Assembly: GCA_046598415.1 (NCBI GenBank) | Contig: JBKJIG010000134.1 | Coordinates: 30,099 to 94,098 of the forward strand | Direction of reading: 5' to 3' | Origin: VFJZ01 sp046598415 | GTDB taxonomy: Bacteria > Actinomycetota > Thermoleophilia > Gaiellales > F1-60-MAGs149 | DNA: 64,000 nt | Shown here: positions 25,999 to 34,491 of the stretch, in pieces | Position numbering within the stretch: the first letter of the stretch is position 1 | How the letters are laid out: the number at the start of each line of letters is the position of its first letter | Translations under genes and position numbers: made by a program | The notes under the pieces: model-generated | Told to the model about the DNA's origin: nothing | Databases searched by the model: none | The model's input: only the letters and a program-made list of their open reading frames with translations

Positions 25999-27444
25999 AT
26001 GGCGACGCGCGGACGGCTCGTTGCAGGTGTGGATTCCTCGACCCAGGCGACGAAGGTCGTCCTCGTCGACAGCGCCGACGGCACCATCGTCGCGACCGGC
26101 CGCGCGACCCACGAGGTGACCGGCACCGGCGGTGCCCGCGAGACCGATCCCGAGGTGTGGTGGACGGCGCTGCGCGAGGCGCTGCAAGGCACCCGGCGGG
26201 CGGCGGAGATCGACGCGATCTCGGTCGGCGGGCAGCAGCACGGGCTGGTCATCCTGGATCGCGGCGGACACCCGCTGCGGCCGGCGCTGTTGTGGAACGA
26301 CACGCGCAGCGCGCCCGACGCGGCGCGGCTGGTGTCCGAGCGCGGCGCCGCCTGGTGGGCCGAGGCGACGGGCTGCGTCCCGGTGGCGTCGTTCACCGTC
26401 TCGAAGTGGGCGTGGCTGGTGCGCAACGAGCCGGAGCTGGTGCCGCAGGTGGCGGCCGTCCGGCTGCCGCACGACTTCCTGACCGAGCGCCTCTGCGGCG
26501 CCGGCGTGACCGACCGCGGCGACGCGTCGGGCACCGCGTGGCTCGACCCGGTGACGGGGCGGTACTGCGACGAGGTGCTCGGGCTGCCCCGCGTCGGGCT
26601 CGACGCGGCGCTGCTGCCGACGGTGCTGGCGCACGACGCGGTGGCCGGGCACGTCACGGTCGGCGCCGCCGGGACGCTCGGTCTGCGCGCCGGGATCCCG
26701 GTCGGCTGCGGCACCGGCGACAACATGGCGGCCGGGCTCGCGCTCGGCGCGCGGTCGGGCCAGCCGGTCATCTCGCTCGGCACCTCGGGCACCGCGTACG
26801 TGACGTCGAGCCGGCCGGCGCGCGACCCGAGCGGGACGGTGGCCGGCTTCGCCGACGCCGCGGGCGGCTTCCTGCCGCTCGCCGCTACCCTCAACTGCAC
26901 GCTGGCCGTCGACCGGTTCGCCGCGCTGCTGCGCCTCGACCGCGAGGCCGTGGTCCCGGCCGGCGAGGTCGTGGTGCTGCCGTTCCTCGACGGGGAGCGC
27001 ACGCCGAACCTGCCGGCCGCGAGCGGGCTCGTGCTCGGGCTCCGGCACGGCACCGAGCCGGGCGCGATCCTGCAGGCGGCGTACGACGGCGCGGCCGTCT
27101 CGCTGCTCGGCGCGTTCGCCGCCATCGCGGCGGCCGGCGGCCACGTCGACGACGACGCGCCGCTGGTCGTGGTCGGCGGCGGCGCGCGGGGCCTCGCCTG
27201 GCGGCGCACGCTGGCGCGGCTCTCGGGCCGTGCCATCGCCGTGCCCGGCGCGACCGAGCTGGTGGCGCTCGGCGCCGCAGCGCAGGCCGCGGCGCTCCTG
27301 GACGATCGCGATCCCGCCGCCGTCGCCCGCAGCTGGGATCTCGGCGGGGTGGTGGTGGAGCCGGCGGGCGAGGCCGACCGGGCGCGGGTCGAGCAGATCC
27401 GCGCGACGCTGGCCGCGGCGGCGCCGCTGCTCGGCGGTGCGTGA
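25999..27444 (+). CDS. xylB: Xylulokinase-type FGGY carbohydrate kinase
   Basis: 481-residue kinase of the FGGY family. N-terminal G-V-D-S-S-T-Q-A-T-K phosphate loop, the G-Q-Q-H-G-L-V substrate motif near 78, L-L-W-N-D-T-R near 97, and the second nucleotide half with G-T-G-D-N-M-A-A-G near 240, S-L-G-T-S-G-T and G-G-G-A-R near 395. The G-Q-Q-H motif favours D-xylulose. No xylose isomerase is nearby; instead the two following genes encode sugar/sugar-acid oxidation enzymes. A purine-rich ribosome binding site (CGGAGCGGG) precedes the ATG. Confidence 0.88.
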   Translation: MATRGRLVAGVDSSTQATKVVLVDSADGTIVATGRATHEVTGTGGARETDPEVWWTALREALQGTRRAAEIDAISVGGQQHGLVILDRGGHPLRPALLWNDTRSAPDAARLVSERGAAWWAEATGCVPVASFTVSKWAWLVRNEPELVPQVAAVRLPHDFLTERLCGAGVTDRGDASGTAWLDPVTGRYCDEVLGLPRVGLDAALLPTVLAHDAVAGHVTVGAAGTLGLRAGIPVGCGTGDNMAAGLALGARSGQPVISLGTSGTAYVTSSRPARDPSGTVAGFADAAGGFLPLAATLNCTLAVDRFAALLRLDREAVVPAGEVVVLPFLDGERTPNLPAASGLVLGLRHGTEPGAILQAAYDGAAVSLLGAFAAIAAAGGHVDDDAPLVVVGGGARGLAWRRTLARLSGRAIAVPGATELVALGAAAQAAALLDDRDPAAVARSWDLGGVVVEPAGEADRARVEQIRATLAAAAPLLGGA

Positions 27445-27445
27445 G

Positions 27446-27451
27446 TAGGCT
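27446..27451 (+). promoter_or_regulatory. -10-like element TAGGCT ahead of the dehydratase
   Basis: TAGGCT begins 2 bases after the xylB stop and ends 7 bases before the ATG at 27459. It could start a second, leaderless transcript inside the operon. Confidence 0.45.
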
Positions 27452-27458
27452 TCCGGCC

Positions 27459-29129
27459 ATGCCGCAGCACCCGCTCCGCGACGACCCGGCCCGGGCCGGC
27501 GCCCGCGCTCACTTCCGCGCGATGGGCATCGACCCCGAGCGGCTCGACGGCCCGATCGTCGGCATCGCGTCGACCTGGACCGGCACGATGCCGTGCAACC
27601 TGACGCAGCGCGAGCTGGCCGACCAGGTCGCCGAGGCCGTCACCGCGGCCGGCGGCGTGCCACTGATCTTCAACACGATCGCCGTCTCCGACAACCAGAC
27701 GCAGGCGACGTCGGGCATGCGCGCATCGCTGGTGTCGCGCGAGGTGATCGCCGACTCGATCGAGCTGATGTGCATCGCCCACCAGTTCGACGCGCTGGTG
27801 TGCCTGACGGGCTGTGACAAGACGACGCCGGCCGCGCTGATGGCGCTGGCGCGCGTCGACCGGCCGGCCGTGGTGCTCTACAGCGGCCCGATGCGGGCGG
27901 GGCGGCTGCGTGACCGCGCGTTGACGATCGGCGACGTGTGGGAGGCGGTCGGCGCGCACGGCCGCGGGCTCATGGAGCGCGCCGAGCTGGACGAGATCGA
28001 GCGCCACGCGTGTCGGGGGCCGGGCACTTGCGCCGGACAGTTCACCGCCAACACGATGGCGATCGCGCTCGACTGCCTGGGGCTCGCGATCCTCGGCGAC
28101 GGGCTCATCCCCGCCGACGCGCGGGAGGAGAAGGCCGATGCGGCGGCCCGGGCCGGCGAGCTCGCGGTGCGCCTCGGCGTCGCCGGCGGGCCGACGTCGC
28201 GCAGCTTCCTGACGCGGGCGACGATCGGCAACGCGATGGCCGGCGTGTCCGCGACCGGCGGGTCGACGAACGGGCTGCTCCACCTGCTCGCGATCGCCCA
28301 CGAGGCGGGCGTGCAGATCAGCCTCGACGAGCTGACCGACATCGCCGCGCGCACGCCCGTCGTCGCCAGCCTGGCGCCGTCGGGCAGGTACGTCGCGGCG
28401 GATCTCGACCGGGTGGGCGGCACGCCGACGGTGCTGCGCGAGCTGGTGCGCGGCGGGTACGTCGACGGCTCGGCTCCCGCCGTCGAGGGCGGCACGCTCG
28501 AGTCGGCGACGGCCGAGGCGGAGGATCCGGACGGCGACGTCACCTATCCGCACGACGCGCCGTACAAGCCGTCGGGCCTGCTGTTCTCACTGCACGGCAA
28601 CCTGGCGCCGGAGGGCGCGGTCATCAAGCTGGCCGGCACGGCGCGCACGTCGCAGACCGGGCCGGCGCGGGTGTTCGACGGCGAGGAGGCGTGCACCAGC
28701 GCCATCCGCGGTGGCGTCATCAACGGGGGCGACGTGCTGATCGTGCGTTACGAGGGCCCGGCCGGCGGCCCCGGCATGCGCGAGATGCTGAGCGTGACGG
28801 CCTCCGTGATGGGCGTCGGGCTGGGCGAGTCGGTCGCGCTCGTCACCGACGGCCGGTTCTCGGGCGTGACGCGCGGGTTCATGGTCGGGCACGTTGCGCC
28901 CGAGGCGGCACGGGGCGGTCCGCTCGCGATCGTCCGCGACGGCGACCTGGTGACGATCGACGTTACCCGGCGGTCGCTGCACCTGCACGTCGAGGACGTC
29001 GAGATCGCGCGCCGGCTGCACGAGTGGATCCGGCCGCAGTCCGCGGTCACCGGCGGGGTGCTCGGCCGGTACGCGGCGCTGGTCGGGTCGGCGTCGGAGG
29101 GCGCGGTGCTGCGGACACCGGGCGGCTGA
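27459..29129 (+). CDS. IlvD/EDD family dehydratase
   Basis: 556-residue iron-sulfur dehydratase. The three cluster cysteines are in T-M-P-C-N near 49, L-T-G-C-D-K-T-T-P near 117 and G-P-G-T-C-A-G-Q-F-T-A-N-T-M near 190, the pattern of [2Fe-2S] dihydroxy-acid dehydratases. Catalytic C-terminal motif T-D-G-R-F-S-G-V-T-R-G is intact. By sequence it could be the valine/isoleucine enzyme IlvD, but the neighbours are a sugar kinase and a glucose-dehydrogenase-like enzyme and no ilv gene is near, so a gluconate or pentonate dehydratase is an equal possibility. Stop overlaps the next start (TGATG). Confidence 0.88.
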   Translation: MPQHPLRDDPARAGARAHFRAMGIDPERLDGPIVGIASTWTGTMPCNLTQRELADQVAEAVTAAGGVPLIFNTIAVSDNQTQATSGMRASLVSREVIADSIELMCIAHQFDALVCLTGCDKTTPAALMALARVDRPAVVLYSGPMRAGRLRDRALTIGDVWEAVGAHGRGLMERAELDEIERHACRGPGTCAGQFTANTMAIALDCLGLAILGDGLIPADAREEKADAAARAGELAVRLGVAGGPTSRSFLTRATIGNAMAGVSATGGSTNGLLHLLAIAHEAGVQISLDELTDIAARTPVVASLAPSGRYVAADLDRVGGTPTVLRELVRGGYVDGSAPAVEGGTLESATAEAEDPDGDVTYPHDAPYKPSGLLFSLHGNLAPEGAVIKLAGTARTSQTGPARVFDGEEACTSAIRGGVINGGDVLIVRYEGPAGGPGMREMLSVTASVMGVGLGESVALVTDGRFSGVTRGFMVGHVAPEAARGGPLAIVRDGDLVTIDVTRRSLHLHVEDVEIARRLHEWIRPQSAVTGGVLGRYAALVGSASEGAVLRTPGG

Positions 29130-30187
29130 TGCAGGCGCTCGTCACGCGGCCCGGTACGGCCGGTACGGCGCACATCGCCGATGTCGCCGAGCCCGTGGCC
29201 GGGGACGATGCCGTGCTGCTCCGCATCGTCGAGGTCGGCGTCTGCGGCACCGACCGCGAGATCATCGATGGCCACTTCGGCGTCGCCCCGCCGGGTCGCG
29301 ACACGCTGGTGCTGGGCCACGAGATGCTCGGCCGCGTCGAGCGCGACGGACACGGCTTCTCGCGCGGCGACCTGGTCGCGGCGACGGTGCGGCGGTCGTG
29401 TGGGCACTGTGCGGCGTGCGGCGCGGGATCTTCCGACTCGTGCCTGACGGGCGACTACACGGAGCGTGGCATCACGGCGCTCGACGGCTTCGCGAGCGAG
29501 CTGGTGGCCGAGCGCGCCGAGCATCTGGTGCCCGTGCCGGCGCGGCTCCGGTCGATCGGCGTGCTGTCGGAGCCGACGTCGGTCGGCGCGCGCGCCGTGC
29601 GGCATGCGCGGACGGTGGGCGATCGCCAGGTGTGGCGTCCGGCGCGCGCGCTGGTGCTCGGTACCGGGGCGATCGGCATGCTCTCGGCCGTGCAGTTGCG
29701 GCTCGAGGGTCTCGAGGTGTGGGTCACGGGGCTGGCGACGGCCGACAGCGAGTCGGCGGCGCTGGTCGAGGGCCTCGGCGCGCGCTACGTGCCGGCCGGC
29801 GAGGGCATGGTCGAGGCGCTGGCGGCCGATGTCGGCGGGTTCGACCTGGTGCTCGAGGCGACGGGTGACGCGCAGGTGATGGCGTCATCGGTCGGCCTGC
29901 TCGGGCGCAGCGGGGTGGCGGTGCTGCTCGGCATCGATGGCCGGGCCCGGGACGTCTCGGTCGACGGCCGCGTGCTCGGCACCGACTTCGTCCTCGGCAA
30001 CCGCGCGCTGATCGGCAGCGTCAACGCCCGCTCCGACGACTGGCACGCGGCCGTCGTCGCGCTGGACGGAGCGTGGGATCGCTTCGGCGACGTGGTGGAA
30101 CGGTTCGTGGGTCTACGCGTGCCGGCCGACCGCTTCGCCGACGCGCTCGCGTATCGCGGCATCAAGGCGGCACTCGCGCTCGGATAG
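29129..30187 (+). CDS. Zinc-dependent glucose 1-dehydrogenase-like enzyme
   Basis: 352-residue medium-chain dehydrogenase of the archaeal-type glucose dehydrogenase group. Catalytic zinc region C-G-T-D-R-E-I-I-D-G (38-47) and G-H-E-M; structural zinc cysteines in C-x2-C-x2-C-x7-C near 90-105; Rossmann loop G-T-G-A-I-G near 180. The C-terminal part resembles the glucose-dehydrogenase-specific domain. Expected reaction: aldose to aldonolactone with NAD(P). Together with the dehydratase it suggests a non- or semi-phosphorylative oxidation of a sugar (Entner-Doudoroff or pentonate type); the aldolase that would complete it is not in the window. Confidence 0.82.
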   Translation: MQALVTRPGTAGTAHIADVAEPVAGDDAVLLRIVEVGVCGTDREIIDGHFGVAPPGRDTLVLGHEMLGRVERDGHGFSRGDLVAATVRRSCGHCAACGAGSSDSCLTGDYTERGITALDGFASELVAERAEHLVPVPARLRSIGVLSEPTSVGARAVRHARTVGDRQVWRPARALVLGTGAIGMLSAVQLRLEGLEVWVTGLATADSESAALVEGLGARYVPAGEGMVEALAADVGGFDLVLEATGDAQVMASSVGLLGRSGVAVLLGIDGRARDVSVDGRVLGTDFVLGNRALIGSVNARSDDWHAAVVALDGAWDRFGDVVERFVGLRVPADRFADALAYRGIKAALALG

Positions 30188-30490
30188 CAGGTGGGTGCCT
30201 TCGGCCGACGTCTGGCTCCTGAATAGGAGGCTCGTTCCGCGCACTCGAGGCAGCCTCGGAGACGTGCAGCTCCTACGCAGACGCCACCTATCGCAAGCGC
30301 CGAAACGACTCATCTTCTACGCCACCTAACGCTGATGATTCCATCCACAACCGGGACTTGGCAGATCTCTGACCACCGCGACGAGCGACCGGAGACGTCC
30401 GAGCCTGGCAGGGATCCGCTCCGCCGGCTCGACGGGCGGCGACTACAGTGACCCTGCTCCACCCACCGCACCACCGATCAGAGGAGCACC
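30188..30490. other. 303-bp intergenic region, little recognised
   Basis: Follows the sugar operon. A small inverted repeat, CTCCT and AGGAG around GAAT, lies about 30 bases after the stop and could be part of an operon-end hairpin, but no T run follows. TACAGT at 30444-30449 is a candidate -10 element for the SnoaL-like gene, and GAGGAGC just before its ATG is a good ribosome binding site. Nothing else was recognised. Confidence 0.5.
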
Positions 30491-30820
30491 ATGCCGGGCA
30501 CCCGCCCCGCCGTCATCGACCGCTACTTCATCGTGGCCGCCGAGCGCGATACCGACGCCTTCATGGCGCTGTTCACCGACGACGCCGACGTCGTCGACGA
30601 GGGCCGGCGGCACCGCGGCAGCGACGCGATCCGCCTCTGGCGCGACGGCGCCGCCGCCCAGGAGCACACCACCACCATCACCGGCACCGTCGTCCTCGGC
30701 GACCACGGCCACCGCATCAACACCCGCCTCGACGGCGACGTCCCCGGCGGCAGCGCCGAGGTCGCCTACCGCTTCACGACGGACGAGGACCGGATCACCC
30801 GCCTGCAGATCGGCGGCTAG
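30491..30820 (+). CDS. SnoaL/NTF2-like small protein
   Basis: 109 residues with the NTF2-like cone fold: opening helix 'a-V-I-D-R-Y-F-I-V-A-A-E-R-D', then F-M-A-L-F-T-D-D-A-D-V-V-D near 25-37 and a G-x-x-A-I-R-x-W helix, followed by four strands. Such proteins range from polyketide cyclases and isomerases to binding domains; no catalytic Asp/His pair can be assigned with confidence. Its strong ribosome binding site marks it as a real gene. Its TAG stop shares CTAG (30817-30820) with the stop of convergent pfkA. Confidence 0.75.
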   Translation: MPGTRPAVIDRYFIVAAERDTDAFMALFTDDADVVDEGRRHRGSDAIRLWRDGAAAQEHTTTITGTVVLGDHGHRINTRLDGDVPGGSAEVAYRFTTDEDRITRLQIGG

Positions 30821-31851
30821 CCGAAGAACGCCTCCGCCAGCGCGTAGTACTCGCGGGGCACGGTCTTCAGCTCCTTGACGGCGTCCGCCAGCGGCACCGG
30901 GATCACCTCGGTGCCGCGCAGGGCGGTCATCAGGCCGTACCGGCCACTCGTCGCGAGGTCGGCCGCGAGCAGCCCGTAGCGGGTCGCCAGCACGCGGTCG
31001 TACGCGGTCGGCGAGCCGCCGCGCTGCAGGTGGCCGAGCACCGTCACGCGGGTGTCGAAGCCGGTCAGGCGCTTCAGTTCCTCGGCCAGCCGGTCGCCGA
31101 CGCCACCGAGGCGCACGTGGCCGAACGCGTCGAGCTCGGCGGTCTGCGTCGCGAGGCCCTCGGAGCCGGCCTCGTGCGTGAGCGGCCAGCCCTCCGACAC
31201 CACGACGATCGAGAAGTCGCGGCCGCGGGCGTGGCGGGCGCGCACCATCTCGGCGCAGCGCTCCACGGTGACGGGGAACTCGGGGATCAGCACGACGTCG
31301 GCGCCGCCGGCGAGGCCGCTCTGGACGGCCAGCCAGCCGGCGTGGCGACCCATCACCTCGACCACCATCACGCGGTCGTGCGACTCGGCGGTCGTGTGCA
31401 GCCGGTCGATCGCCTCGGTCGCGATCGACACCGCGGTGTCGAACCCGAAGGTCTGGTCCGTCGCCGCGATGTCGTTGTCGATGGTCTTCGGGACGCCGAT
31501 GACCGGCGCTCCGTGCTCCGCGTGCAGCCGGTGCGCCACTCCCAGTGTGTCCTCGCCGCCGATGGCGATCAGCGCGTCGAACTGCTCGAGCGTCTCGAGC
31601 ACCGCCTCGACGCCGCCCTCCTCGTTGAACGGGTTCGTGCGGCTCGTCTTCAGGATGGTGCCGCCGCGCGGCAGGATGCCGGAGACGTCGTCGATCCCGA
31701 GCGGCATGAAACGCGGGTCGATCATCCCGCGCCAGCCGCGCAGGACGCCGACCACCTCGTGCTCGTCGCCGGCCAGGCGCCGCGTCGCGGCGCGGATCAC
31801 CGCGTTCAGTCCGGGGCAGTCGCCGCCGCCCGTGAGCATGCCGATCCTCAT
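30817..31851 (-). CDS. pfkA: 6-phosphofructokinase, residues of the pyrophosphate-dependent type
   Basis: 344-residue group-A phosphofructokinase. N-terminal G-G-G-D-C-P-G-L-N-A, catalytic P-K-T-I-D-N-D near 121-127, M-G-R-H-A-G-W near 168 and L-G-H-L-Q-R-G-G-S near 265. The phosphoryl-donor site reads G-G-E-D (98-101) and P-K-T-I-D-N-D with Lys122. Asp at the position equal to E. coli Gly104 together with Lys at the Gly124 position is the combination of PPi-using enzymes such as that of Amycolatopsis methanolica, while ATP enzymes of this clade have Gly plus Lys. I therefore predict PPi as donor. Coupled by ATGA overlap to the ROK regulator upstream. Confidence 0.94.
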   Translation of the reverse strand: MRIGMLTGGGDCPGLNAVIRAATRRLAGDEHEVVGVLRGWRGMIDPRFMPLGIDDVSGILPRGGTILKTSRTNPFNEEGGVEAVLETLEQFDALIAIGGEDTLGVAHRLHAEHGAPVIGVPKTIDNDIAATDQTFGFDTAVSIATEAIDRLHTTAESHDRVMVVEVMGRHAGWLAVQSGLAGGADVVLIPEFPVTVERCAEMVRARHARGRDFSIVVVSEGWPLTHEAGSEGLATQTAELDAFGHVRLGGVGDRLAEELKRLTGFDTRVTVLGHLQRGGSPTAYDRVLATRYGLLAADLATSGRYGLMTALRGTEVIPVPLADAVKELKTVPREYYALAEAFFG

Positions 31852-33035
31852 GCGGTCCTCTCGATCATCTCGACGGTGAAACGGTCGCCATCGCGCAGCA
31901 CCAGGGCGAGCGCGCCGAGCGCCTCGGCGCGCGACCCGAGCGCTGCCGGCACGACCTCGGCCGCGGCGGCGGCGACGTGCATCGCGGCCCGATCCAGCGC
32001 GGCCCGGAACGATGCCTCCAGGTGCGGCCACGCGGCCGCGAGCTCGCCGCCGATGATGATCCGGCGGGGGTTCAGGACGTTGCAGATCATCGCGGCGGCC
32101 TGGCCGATCTCGCTGCCCGCGTCGCGCAGCGCGCGTCGGCAGGCGACGTCGCCGGCGTCCGCCTGCGCGATCACCTCGGCGATCCCGGGCTGCCCGGCGC
32201 GCCGGGCGATGGCCTCGATCCCCGCGGTCGTCTCGAGGCAGCCGCGGTTGCCGCAGCGGCACAGCTCGCCCTCGGCGGTCCGCGTCGTGTGGCCGATCTC
32301 GCCGGCCGTGCCGAGCGCGCCGCCGTACAGGCGGTCGTCGAGGATCAGGCCCGCGCCGATGCCGCGCGACAGCTTCAGGTAGACGACGTCGGCGGCGCCC
32401 GCGCCGGCGCCCCAGGCGGCCTCGGCCACCGCGCACGCGTTGGCGTCGTTCTCGACGTGCACGGGGACACCGAGCTTGCGCGAGACGGCCTCGCCCAGGT
32501 CGACGCCGGCCACCGAGGCGATGGTGGACGACTCGCCGACGCGGCCCGTCGCCCGGTCGACCGGGCCCGAGATCGCGAGACCGGCGCCGATCAGCCGCCG
32601 CGCCGGCAGCCCGGCCGTGGCGAGGACCGCAGCCACCGCGGCGGCGATCGCTTCGAGCACTGCGTCGAGCGACGGGTCGGCCGCGATCGCGAAGGAGTCC
32701 TCCGCCAGGATGGCGTGCCCGAGATCGGCCAGCACCACGCGGCTCGTCGCCCCGCCGATGTCGATGCCGACGGCGGTGCCGGCCGCCGCGTTGAGCGTGA
32801 CCGGCACGCCGGGCCGTCCGACGCCCTCGGGTGCGGCGGTGCCGCCCTCCGACGCGATGCCGGCGGCGACGAGGTCGGCGATGACCGTCGAGATGGTGCT
32901 GCGCGACAGCCCGGTGCGGCGCGCCAGCTCGGCACGCGAGACGGCGCCGTTGCGGCGCAGGGCGTGCAGCACCAGGGCGCGGTTGCGCTCACGGAGCGCC
33001 TCGAGCGAGCCGGGGGCGGCGGTGTCGTCGCGCAT
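31848..33035 (-). CDS. ROK family transcriptional regulator
   Basis: 395 residues: a winged helix-turn-helix at 15-70 (R-A-E-L-A-R-R-T-G-L-S-R-S-T-I-S) followed by a ROK sugar-kinase-like domain with G-I-D-I-G-G near 91, the G-E-I-G-H segment and the zinc motif C-R-C-G-N-R-G-C-L-E-T near 250. NagC/XylR-like proteins of this type repress sugar genes and release DNA on binding the sugar. The second-domain kinase loop is degenerate enough that catalysis is doubtful. It is divergent from glgC and co-transcribed with pfkA, so control of glycogen synthesis and phosphofructokinase is the likely role. Confidence 0.9.
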   Translation of the reverse strand: MRDDTAAPGSLEALRERNRALVLHALRRNGAVSRAELARRTGLSRSTISTVIADLVAAGIASEGGTAAPEGVGRPGVPVTLNAAAGTAVGIDIGGATSRVVLADLGHAILAEDSFAIAADPSLDAVLEAIAAAVAAVLATAGLPARRLIGAGLAISGPVDRATGRVGESSTIASVAGVDLGEAVSRKLGVPVHVENDANACAVAEAAWGAGAGAADVVYLKLSRGIGAGLILDDRLYGGALGTAGEIGHTTRTAEGELCRCGNRGCLETTAGIEAIARRAGQPGIAEVIAQADAGDVACRRALRDAGSEIGQAAAMICNVLNPRRIIIGGELAAAWPHLEASFRAALDRAAMHVAAAAAEVVPAALGSRAEALGALALVLRDGDRFTVEMIERTA

Positions 33036-33043
33036 CGCCGCCC

Positions 33044-33049
33044 AGGATA
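33044..33049 (-). promoter_or_regulatory. -10-like element TATCCT for the ROK regulator-pfkA operon
   Basis: TATCCT on the minus strand lies 8 bases before the ATG at 33035, again a leaderless-type arrangement. Confidence 0.5.
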
Positions 33050-33090
33050 TATGAACGAGCTGCGGATGAACAACTCCGCGTCAATGAGCG

Positions 33091-33144
33091 ATAACGCCGG
33101 ACTGTTGACAAATAGGATGAGGCGTTATGAGGATGAGGCGTTAT
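33091..33144 (+). promoter_or_regulatory. Candidate ROK operator and glgC promoter region
   Basis: ATAACGCC at 33091-33098 is the reverse complement of GGCGTTAT, which occurs twice at 33121-33128 and 33137-33144 as part of a 16-bp direct repeat (GGATGAGGCGTTATGA). A consensus -35 TTGACA (33105-33110) lies between the inverted and direct copies, and TATGAT at 33142-33147 is a good -10 shape. The three 8-mers fit binding sites of the divergently encoded ROK repressor. Confidence 0.5.
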
Positions 33145-33192
33145 GATCCTCCCGCCCGTGCTCTGCACTACGAACAGCGACAGCCGATAACC

Positions 33193-34491
33193 GTGCGCAC
33201 GCCGCGCAGTGGCCGCGAGGTCGTGGTCGTGATCCTCGCCGGCGGGCAGGGCGAGCGCCTCTCGATCCTGTCGGCGCACCGGGCCAAGCCGGCCGTCCCG
33301 TACGGCGGCAAGTACCGGATCATCGACTTCGCGCTGTCGAACTGCGTCAACTCGGGGCTGTTCGACATTCTGGTGCTGACGCAGTACCGGCCAATCTCGC
33401 TGCACGACCACATCGGCACCGGCAAGCCCTGGGACCTCGACCGCCAGTACGCGGTCGGCGTGCGCATGATCTCGCCGTACCTGGGCCGCCGCGGGGCGGA
33501 CTGGTACCGGGGCACCGCCGACGCCGTCTACCAGAACATCGACGAGCTGCGCGAGCTGCGGCCCGAGCACACGATCATTCTCGGCGGGGACCACATCTAC
33601 ACGATGGATTACCGCGCGATGATCGACAAGCACGTGCGGTCGAAGGCCGACGTCACGATCGGGCTGCAGAACGTGCCGGTCGAGGACACGCATCGGTTCG
33701 GCATCGCCACCACCGATCGCAGCGGACGCATCACCGACTGGCTGGAGAAGCCGAAGAGGTCGACCGCCACGCTCGCCTCGATGGGCTTCTACATCTTCAG
33801 GACCGACGTGCTGATCGAGCGCCTGCTGGCCGATGCCGCCGCGACCGGCTCGAAGCACGACTTCGGCGGCGACATCGTGCCGAAGATGATCGCCGACGGC
33901 GATCGCGTCTACGGCCACCGGTTCGACGGCTACTGGCGCGACGTCGGGACGATCCAGTCGTACCACGACGCCCACATGGAGCTGCTCGCCGAGCCGCCGG
34001 CGCTCGACCTGTACGACCGCGGCTGGCCGATCCACACGAAGACCGAGGGACGCCCGCCCGGCCTCATCGGATCGGGCGCGCACGTGGTGCAGTCGCTGGT
34101 CTCGCACGGCTGCCGTATCCACGGGCACGTCGAGCGCTCCGTGCTGTCACCCGGCGTGCTCGTCGAGGAGGGCGCGATCGTGCGCGACTCGATCGTGCTG
34201 TTCGACGCCGCTATCGGCGCCGGCGCGGTCGTCGACCGCGCGGTGATCGACAAGGAGGTCGTGATCGGGCCGAGCGCCTACATCGGCTTCGGCGACGACA
34301 TGGCTCCCAACGAGACCGAGCCGGGGCGGCTCAACACCGGCATCACGCTGGTGGGCAAGCGCGCCCAGGTGCCGTACGGCGTGCGGATGGGCCGCAACTG
34401 CCGCATCGATCCCGACGTCGACGCCATCGACTTCAACCTCGCCGACCTGCCCAGCGGTACGACCGTCACGCACCGCCACACCGAGCAGTGA
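33193..34491 (+). CDS. glgC: Glucose-1-phosphate adenylyltransferase (ADP-glucose pyrophosphorylase)
   Basis: Makes ADP-glucose, the committed step of glycogen synthesis. 432 residues from the GTG at 33193: nucleotidyltransferase domain with L-A-G-G-Q-G-E-R-L near 16-24, K-P-A-V-P-Y-G-G-K-Y-R, G-G-D-H-I-Y-T-M-D-Y and the E-K-P-K segment, then a left-handed helix domain. An in-frame ATG at 33127 would add 22 residues, but that stretch lies over the promoter/operator repeats and lacks family similarity, so GTG is preferred. The stop overlaps the glgA start by 4 bp. Confidence 0.95.
   Translation: MRTPRSGREVVVVILAGGQGERLSILSAHRAKPAVPYGGKYRIIDFALSNCVNSGLFDILVLTQYRPISLHDHIGTGKPWDLDRQYAVGVRMISPYLGRRGADWYRGTADAVYQNIDELRELRPEHTIILGGDHIYTMDYRAMIDKHVRSKADVTIGLQNVPVEDTHRFGIATTDRSGRITDWLEKPKRSTATLASMGFYIFRTDVLIERLLADAAATGSKHDFGGDIVPKMIADGDRVYGHRFDGYWRDVGTIQSYHDAHMELLAEPPALDLYDRGWPIHTKTEGRPPGLIGSGAHVVQSLVSHGCRIHGHVERSVLSPGVLVEEGAIVRDSIVLFDAAIGAGAVVDRAVIDKEVVIGPSAYIGFGDDMAPNETEPGRLNTGITLVGKRAQVPYGVRMGRNCRIDPDVDAIDFNLADLPSGTTVTHRHTEQ

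Noticed and set aside
25221..28553. Very long minus-strand open frame (over 1100 codons) across xylB and the dehydratase
   Set aside because: It is antisense to well-supported genes, Arg/Ala/Pro-rich with no domain, and arises from the high GC content, which removes stop codons in the third-position frames.
27459..29129. Firm assignment as ilvD
   Set aside because: The family includes sugar-acid dehydratases with the same motifs and the operon is carbohydrate-related, so only the family is stated.
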